From JBBSEZ01 sp038239195 (GTDB lineage Bacteria; Planctomycetota; Planctomycetia; Gemmatales; Gemmataceae), in contig JBBSEZ010000350.1 in NCBI GenBank assembly GCA_038239195.1, positions 1 through 10,776 on the forward strand: 10,776 bases of DNA. The letters are read 5' to 3'. Below are positions 6,733-10,776 of the stretch, in pieces. A program made the position numbers and the translations under genes. The notes below the pieces were generated by a model. That model was not told the DNA's origin, did no database searches, and saw only the letters and a program-made list of their open reading frames with translations. How positions within the stretch are numbered: position 1 is the stretch's first letter; the number at the start of each line of letters is the position of its first letter.

Positions 6733-8127
6733 TCACGGTTTCTTCTTCGCCTGCTCCCACAGCGGGCCGTAAACGTCCTTGTCGAAGGGCGGGCAGCCCG
6801 TCGCGAACTGGCCCAGCTCGTTGTGCTTGGCGCGCATCAGCGCCGTGCAGTAGGAGAACGTCCGGCAGGTGCGCTTGCGATCCAGCTTGCCCGTCTGCAA
6901 AAGTTGACGGGCGAAGTCCGGCATCGGCAGCGCCGCCCGCCCCACCCCGACGAAGGCACAGCGCCCGTCGCGCACGTTGGCGGCGCCGGCGTGGAAGAGG
7001 TACTCTTGCAAATAGCTATAGCCGCTGCCGACCACCGGCGCCCCGGGAAGCGCGGACTGGAGTTGATCGGTGAGGCGAAAATGGCGCTCGACGCCGATCA
7101 GCGGATGTTCGGGCGTCTGGTAGCCGTCGGGCGGCGGATACTCGAACGGCCGCACCACGTGCGACGAGGCGTAGGGATTGCCCAAGCTGACGTTGAGGAG
7201 CGCCACGCCGAGGTGGACCATCTCCCGCGCCCAGCGGATCGGCTCGGTCAGGTCGGGCTCGAGCGGATCGTCGGTCCTGGTGCCCCAGCACGTCTGTAGC
7301 GGCGACGGGTAGGGGGCCGGCTCGCCCACCCCGTCGGGGCCTGCGCGGTAGGGGACGCTGTCGAAAACGTTGAGCCGGGTGGCGATCGTGAGTCCCGGCA
7401 CCTCGGCGCGCACGCGCTCGATGACCGTGCGCGCCAGGCGCGTGCGGTTCTCGTAGCTCCCGCCGAACGAGCCGGGTCGCGTGCGGGCGCCCAGCAACTC
7501 GTTCAGGAGATAGCGGTGGCACTGTTTGAGGTCGATGAACTGGAAGCCGACGCGGGCCACGATCTTCGCCGCCGCGACGTAATGGTCGATCAGGCGGTGG
7601 AGGTAGTCGTCGTCGAGAAGGGGATAGGCAGCATCGACGCGCGTGAGGGCGTCGAGGGCGGGGCAGTGGCAGGCGAGGAGGGGGCGCCGATGGCTGTAGC
7701 GGCCGGAGTGCGTCAACTGTAGCCCGAGGACGAGGTCGCCGTCCTCGCCCCAGGCGCTCCGGTGGGCAGCGCGGCACTCGCGCGCCATCCGTTCGAGGGA
7801 GGGGGCCGTCGCGTCGCTGACGAGCAACTGGCGCGGGGTGGCACGGCCCTCTTCCAGCACGGCGGCGGCCTCGCCCCAGATGAGCTTGGCCCCGCCGTCG
7901 CCGAAGCGGCGATAGCGCCGGTAGGTCAACTCGTCGGGGTGGCCATCGAGGGTGCCGTCGCAGCCCTCCATCGGCTGCACGCACAGGGCGTTGCCGGCGC
8001 GGAGGGGGCCGACCTGTACGCGACGAAAGAGAGGGCTGAAATCGTCGGTGAAGCGCAGGTCGAGCCCGAGGCGCCGGCACTCGGCGTCGAGTTCTTCGAG
8101 CGAGTGGAACTTGAAGTAGCGGGCCAC
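6733..8127 (-). CDS. Old Yellow Enzyme-like NADH:flavin oxidoreductase
   Basis: This 464-residue protein has the OYE-type FMN barrel. Visible landmarks are VQPMEG (50-55), WGEA (84-87), QLTHSGR (137-143), the active-site strand FIDLKQCHRYLLNELL (187-202) leading into FGGSYENRTR (211-220), and the FMN-phosphate segments VVGSGYS (375-381) and VGVGRAAL (403-410). At the substrate-binding pair, where OYEs usually carry His-x-x-His/Asn, this protein has K191 and H194. It lacks the FAD/NAD domain of 2,4-dienoyl-CoA reductase. Its C-terminal cysteines (C421, C427, C445) do not make a full iron-sulfur set. Such enzymes reduce activated double bonds using NAD(P)H; the substrate is unknown. The start is GTG with only a weak ribosome site; no ATG is available before residue 53, which lies inside the barrel. 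It heads a leftward group with the TANGO2-like and P450 genes. Confidence 0.9.
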   Translation of the reverse strand: MARYFKFHSLEELDAECRRLGLDLRFTDDFSPLFRRVQVGPLRAGNALCVQPMEGCDGTLDGHPDELTYRRYRRFGDGGAKLIWGEAAAVLEEGRATPRQLLVSDATAPSLERMARECRAAHRSAWGEDGDLVLGLQLTHSGRYSHRRPLLACHCPALDALTRVDAAYPLLDDDYLHRLIDHYVAAAKIVARVGFQFIDLKQCHRYLLNELLGARTRPGSFGGSYENRTRLARTVIERVRAEVPGLTIATRLNVFDSVPYRAGPDGVGEPAPYPSPLQTCWGTRTDDPLEPDLTEPIRWAREMVHLGVALLNVSLGNPYASSHVVRPFEYPPPDGYQTPEHPLIGVERHFRLTDQLQSALPGAPVVGSGYSYLQEYLFHAGAANVRDGRCAFVGVGRAALPMPDFARQLLQTGKLDRKRTCRTFSYCTALMRAKHNELGQFATGCPPFDKDVYGPLWEQAKKKP

Positions 8128-8166
8128 GATCGAGCCTGCCGTCGGGCGAGGAGGGGCGGAAACGAC

Positions 8167-8196
8167 ACCGGGCGAGGGGCACGCCCCTCGCCCGGT
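8167..8196 (-). terminator. GC-rich hairpin, likely terminator after the sigma-vWA operon
   Basis: ACCGGGCGAGGGGC (8167-8180) pairs perfectly with GCCCCTCGCCCGGT (8183-8196), a 14-bp stem with almost no loop. It lies 33 nt after the stop of the vWA gene and 39 nt before the GTG of the oxidoreductase gene, both on the minus strand. The T-rich flank (TTTGTCTT) is on the plus-strand side; the minus-strand side has only TGTCGTTT. It may therefore work in both directions, or more strongly against antisense transcripts. Little room is left for an oxidoreductase promoter between the hairpin and the gene. Confidence 0.65.
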
Positions 8197-8229
8197 TTGT
8201 CTTAGTGAGCCCGACCCCTGTCGTCCCCG

Positions 8230-10143
8230 TCAGCGCTTGCCGGCCTGCCGGGCGATCGCGTCGGCCCGGGCGATGAGCGTGAGCAGCTCGGCCCGATGCC
8301 CGCCCGGATCGACGCCGCGTGCCCCTCGGGCAATCTCCAGGGCGCTGTCGTAGCTAGAACTGCCGCGCAGGGGCGAGCGGCGCAGGACCATCCCGAACGA
8401 GGCGACGCCGGCGGCGAAGCGGAAGTCGGGCGGGGCGAAGGCGAACGGGACCGCCGGGCCGGCGAGGGGCTGTTCGAGCAACTTGCTCGTGTCGAGGTCC
8501 GGCTCCTTGTAGCGCAAGCGGACCACCAACCATTCGTCGCGATGGGCCGCGTTTACCTTGGCAGGCACCTGATAGCGCAGCCGCTCCGCTGCCGGGCCAG
8601 GGCCTTGCCCGGCGGGGACGATCTCGTAGAGGGCGGTGACGGTATGGCCGGCGCCCATGTCGCCGGCGTCCTTGCGGTCGTCGTTGAAGTCCTTCGCCTT
8701 GAGGCGGCGATTCTCGTAGCCGACCAGGCGATAGCCGGCGACGCGGGCCGGGTTGAACTCGACTTGCAGCTTGACGTCCTTGGCGACGACGACGAGGGCG
8801 GCGCCCTGCTCGACGAACACTTTTCTCGCCTCCGCCAGGGTGTCCACGTAGGCGTAGTGCCCGTTGCCGTGCGAGGCGAGCTTTTCGAGCGTGGCGTCCT
8901 TGAGATTGCCCATGCCGAAGCCGAGGATGGTCAGGAACACGCCGGTCTTGCGCTTGTTCTCGATGAGGCGGACGAGCTCCTTCTCGTCGGTGACGCCGAC
9001 GTTGAAGTCGCCGTCGGTGCCGAGGAGGACGCGGTTGACGCCACCCCTGATGAAGCTCTCCTGGGCCACCTTGTAGGCGAGGACGATGCCCTCCCCGCCA
9101 TTGGTCGAGCCGCCCGCGTCGAGCCGGTCGATGGCCGCCAGGATGGTCCGCTTGTCGCTCCCCTTCGTGGAGGGCAGGACCAATCCCGCCGACCCGGCGT
9201 AGGCGACGAGGGCGACGCGGTCGCGATCCGTCAGTTGCTCGACGAGGAGCCGCAAGCTCGTCTTGAGCAGCGGCAGGCGGTTGGCCGGGCGCATCGAGCC
9301 GGACGTATCGACCAGGAAGACGAGGTTGCGCGGCGGCAACTTGGTAGGGTCGAGGGTCTTGGCGGCCAGGGCGATGCGGACGAGCTTGTGCCTTGGCTGC
9401 CAGGGGCACCCGGCGACGCCGAGGGTGAAAGCGACGGGGTGCTGGCCGTTGGGCCGGGCGTAGGCATAGGGGAAGTAGTTGACCATCTCCTCGATGCGCA
9501 CCGCGTCGGGCGGCGGGAGGCGGCCCTCCTGAACGAGGAAGCGGCGCACGTTGCTGTACGAGGCGGTATCGACGCTTACGGAGAAGGTCGAGAGCGGGTG
9601 GCGAACGACGGGGCGGAAGCCGGTCTCGACGATGCGGGAGTAGGCCTCGCCGGGGGGGCTGTCCCCCAGGCCGAGGAGGCCGACCCCGCGGACGTTCTGC
9701 GGCGCCTCACCGGGCGCGCCTTCCATGCCGATGGGGGCGCTGGGATCGACCTTGCCGTCCACGCGCACTTCCTCGATGCGATCGGTGAAGTAGTTGAGCT
9801 CGACCCTGTCGTCGAGGCCGAGGTCGGTGTTGGTCAGGTCCTTTTCGGGCGGGCTTTCCATCACCCACCCGCTCTGCGTGCGCGGCAGGGGGATTGAGGA
9901 GGAGGGGCCAGTGCTCCCCCCGAGCGGAAGGTGGGGGACCGCCAGGCCGAGCACCAGCAAGGCGGCGACGGCGCTAGCCAGCGCCCGGTGGTGGCGGCGC
10001 CACCAGGCCGGCCGCGCCCGTTCGAGGCGCTGGGCCCGCGCCAGGCAGCCCTCCATCGCCTCGGTCGGAATCGGCTCGGCGCGAACCTGCTCGACAGCGG
10101 CGCGCAGTCCCTCGCTCAATTCTTCTTCGGGGTTGTTCTTCAT
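8230..10143 (-). CDS. Membrane-anchored YfbK-type von Willebrand A protein (vWA plus DUF3520)
   Basis: This 637-residue protein has four parts. Residues 1-53 are a charged cytoplasmic tail ending in WWRRHHR. Residues 54-70 are one membrane helix (ALASAVAALLVLGLAVP); the positive charges before it predict that the rest faces outward. After a low-complexity linker comes the YfbK-type N-terminal domain, including TFSVSVDTASYSNVRRFL (186-203) and DAVRIEEMVNYF (213-224). The vWA domain begins at NLVFLVDTSGSM (273-284), with a complete metal site: D279, S281, S283, then T347 (GGSTNGG) and D377 (GTDGD). The C-terminal 180 or so residues match the DUF3520 region. Metal-dependent protein binding is the expected activity. 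The gene overlaps the sigma-factor stop by 4 nt (ATGA), with GGAG 7 nt upstream, so the two are translationally coupled. Its cytoplasmic tail could bind the sigma factor, but it has no zinc anti-sigma HxxxCxxC motif. That role is inferred. Confidence 0.92.
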   Translation of the reverse strand: MKNNPEEELSEGLRAAVEQVRAEPIPTEAMEGCLARAQRLERARPAWWRRHHRALASAVAALLVLGLAVPHLPLGGSTGPSSSIPLPRTQSGWVMESPPEKDLTNTDLGLDDRVELNYFTDRIEEVRVDGKVDPSAPIGMEGAPGEAPQNVRGVGLLGLGDSPPGEAYSRIVETGFRPVVRHPLSTFSVSVDTASYSNVRRFLVQEGRLPPPDAVRIEEMVNYFPYAYARPNGQHPVAFTLGVAGCPWQPRHKLVRIALAAKTLDPTKLPPRNLVFLVDTSGSMRPANRLPLLKTSLRLLVEQLTDRDRVALVAYAGSAGLVLPSTKGSDKRTILAAIDRLDAGGSTNGGEGIVLAYKVAQESFIRGGVNRVLLGTDGDFNVGVTDEKELVRLIENKRKTGVFLTILGFGMGNLKDATLEKLASHGNGHYAYVDTLAEARKVFVEQGAALVVVAKDVKLQVEFNPARVAGYRLVGYENRRLKAKDFNDDRKDAGDMGAGHTVTALYEIVPAGQGPGPAAERLRYQVPAKVNAAHRDEWLVVRLRYKEPDLDTSKLLEQPLAGPAVPFAFAPPDFRFAAGVASFGMVLRRSPLRGSSSYDSALEIARGARGVDPGGHRAELLTLIARADAIARQAGKR

Positions 10144-10637
10144 CGTTTATCTCCGTGAACGGGCGCCAGCAGCAGCGCCTCCAGGCGGGCGCGGGCCTTG
10201 TGGAGAGCGACCGCGACGGCGCCGGTTGTGGTGCCGAGCGTGTCGGCAATGTGTTCGTAAGAGAGGTCGTCGAAGTAGCGCAAACAGAAGACGGCACCTT
10301 CGCGCGGCGGGAGCTGGGCAAGCGCTTGCCGGAGCCGGTCGGCGAGCTCGTGTTCCAGCGCGATCTCCTCGGGGCCATCGCCCGCGCGCGTCAGGGCGAG
10401 GTCATCGAGGGGGACCGTCGTGCGGCGCCGGCGCAGGCGGTCGAGGGCGCGGCAGGCGGCCAGTCGGCGCAGGAGTGCGCCCCAGGACGCCACCGGGCCT
10501 GCCTGGCGCAGCTGATGCGCTTGCAGGAACACCTCCTGGACCGCGTCATCGGCGTCGGCGGCATGGCCGAGGATGCGCCAGGCGGTGGCGAACACCATCG
10601 GGCCATGCTGGCGCACGATCTCGTTCCAGTCGGTCAC
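10140..10637 (-). CDS. ECF-type RNA polymerase sigma factor
   Basis: This 165-residue protein has the two-domain ECF layout. Region 2 spans about residues 5-72, with HGPMVFATAWRILGHAADADDAVQEVFLQA (11-40), which includes the conserved DAVQEVF core-binding segment. Region 4 spans about 100-152, with LPPREGAVFCLRYFDDLSYEHIADTLG and a TTTGAVAVALHKARARLE recognition helix. A short charged linker (about 73-95) joins them, and no extra regulatory extension is present. The start is GTG, chosen because GGAGG (10646-10650) lies 8 nt upstream. The stop overlaps the ATG of the vWA gene, which probably encodes its membrane partner. The upstream 139 nt to the window edge should hold the promoter. Two AT-richer patches occur there (near 10681 and 10702), but no clear -35/-10 pair could be assigned. 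Confidence 0.93.
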   Translation of the reverse strand: MTDWNEIVRQHGPMVFATAWRILGHAADADDAVQEVFLQAHQLRQAGPVASWGALLRRLAACRALDRLRRRRTTVPLDDLALTRAGDGPEEIALEHELADRLRQALAQLPPREGAVFCLRYFDDLSYEHIADTLGTTTGAVAVALHKARARLEALLLAPVHGDKR

Positions 10638-10645
10638 CGCAGCGG

Positions 10646-10650
10646 CCTCC
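10646..10650 (-). promoter_or_regulatory. Ribosome binding site of the sigma-factor gene
   Basis: The minus strand reads GGAGG 8 nt before the GTG at 10637. This supports the non-ATG start of the sigma gene. Confidence 0.65.
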
Positions 10651-10776
10651 GCGAGCGTCGGTGCAAGGCGCGTCTGCCTGTTTGTCGAGCGAGCAGGAGA
10701 AATGTTACCGCGCCGCCCTGGAAAATGCCGGCGAGCTCCGCCCGTCGCGCCGGCCCGCGGTGGGCGGCGCGGCGGC

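Noticed and set aside
6733..6870. 4Fe-4S cluster at the C-terminus of the oxidoreductase
   Set aside because: Only three cysteines are present, with spacing C-x5-C-x17-C. This does not meet the four-cysteine pattern of the iron-sulfur OYE branch.
5962..7299. Plus-strand open frame (445 codons) across the TANGO2-like and oxidoreductase genes
   Set aside because: It spans two well-supported minus-strand genes and their junction, and shows no domain of its own.
8296..9897. Long plus-strand open frame (533 codons) across the vWA gene
   Set aside because: It is antisense to a clear vWA/DUF3520 gene. Its translation is rich in Gly, Ala, Val, Glu and Arg with no recognisable domain, as expected from the complementary strand of GC-rich coding DNA.
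8230..10143. Zinc-binding anti-sigma domain in the vWA protein
   Set aside because: The N-terminal tail has a single cysteine (C33) and no HxxxCxxC motif, so only a non-classical sigma interaction can be proposed.
10661..10776. Possible divergent plus-strand gene running off the right edge
   Set aside because: One frame from GTG 10661 stays open with high GC at third positions and reads plausibly (EQEKCYRAALENAGEL), and another starts at an ATG (10702) preceded by GGAGA. The piece is under 40 codons, has no firm start and matches no family I recognise.

Overview
This is a very GC-rich, densely coding window holding eight complete protein genes in two blocks that face each other. It has no rRNA, tRNA, CRISPR array or transposase. 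Three things suggest a planctomycete, perhaps a relative of Gemmata: the high GC, an ECF sigma factor overlapping a membrane-anchored YfbK-type von Willebrand A protein, and dispersed palindromic repeats between genes. This is an inference, since the window has no phylogenetic marker.

The plus-strand block (92-4508) is a compact CUT2-type sugar-import operon. Its first gene fuses a duplicated RbsA-like ATPase to an RbsC-like permease. A second permease follows, then a lipoprotein-type substrate-binding protein of the RhaS/LsrB family. Both junctions are ATGA overlaps, so translation is probably coupled. The three products together supply two ATP-binding domains, two membrane domains and one binding protein, which is a full importer. 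The binding protein resembles RhaS more than a genuine AI-2 receptor in its ligand residues, so rhamnose or a related sugar is the better guess.

The minus-strand block has two groups. At the right edge an ECF sigma factor (start 10637) overlaps by 4 nt a vWA/DUF3520 protein with one N-terminal membrane helix, probably a signalling pair. A strong 14-bp hairpin at 8167-8196 separates this pair from three metabolic genes running leftward: an Old Yellow Enzyme-like flavin oxidoreductase, a TANGO2/NRDE-family protein, and a cytochrome P450. Eukaryotic TANGO2 has been linked to heme mobilisation, so a homologue beside a heme enzyme is notable.

The most interesting non-coding signals are two inverted-pair palindromic elements, at 4512-4573 and 5937-5992. 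Each consists of two hairpin units facing each other, in the manner of REP doublets (REPINs), with GTAG-like or TTAG heads. In the first element the two units differ by a compensatory base-pair swap in the stem. In both elements the TAG of the head is the stop codon of the minus-strand gene that runs into it (the P450 and the TANGO2 homologue). The first element also lies exactly between the two converging operons.
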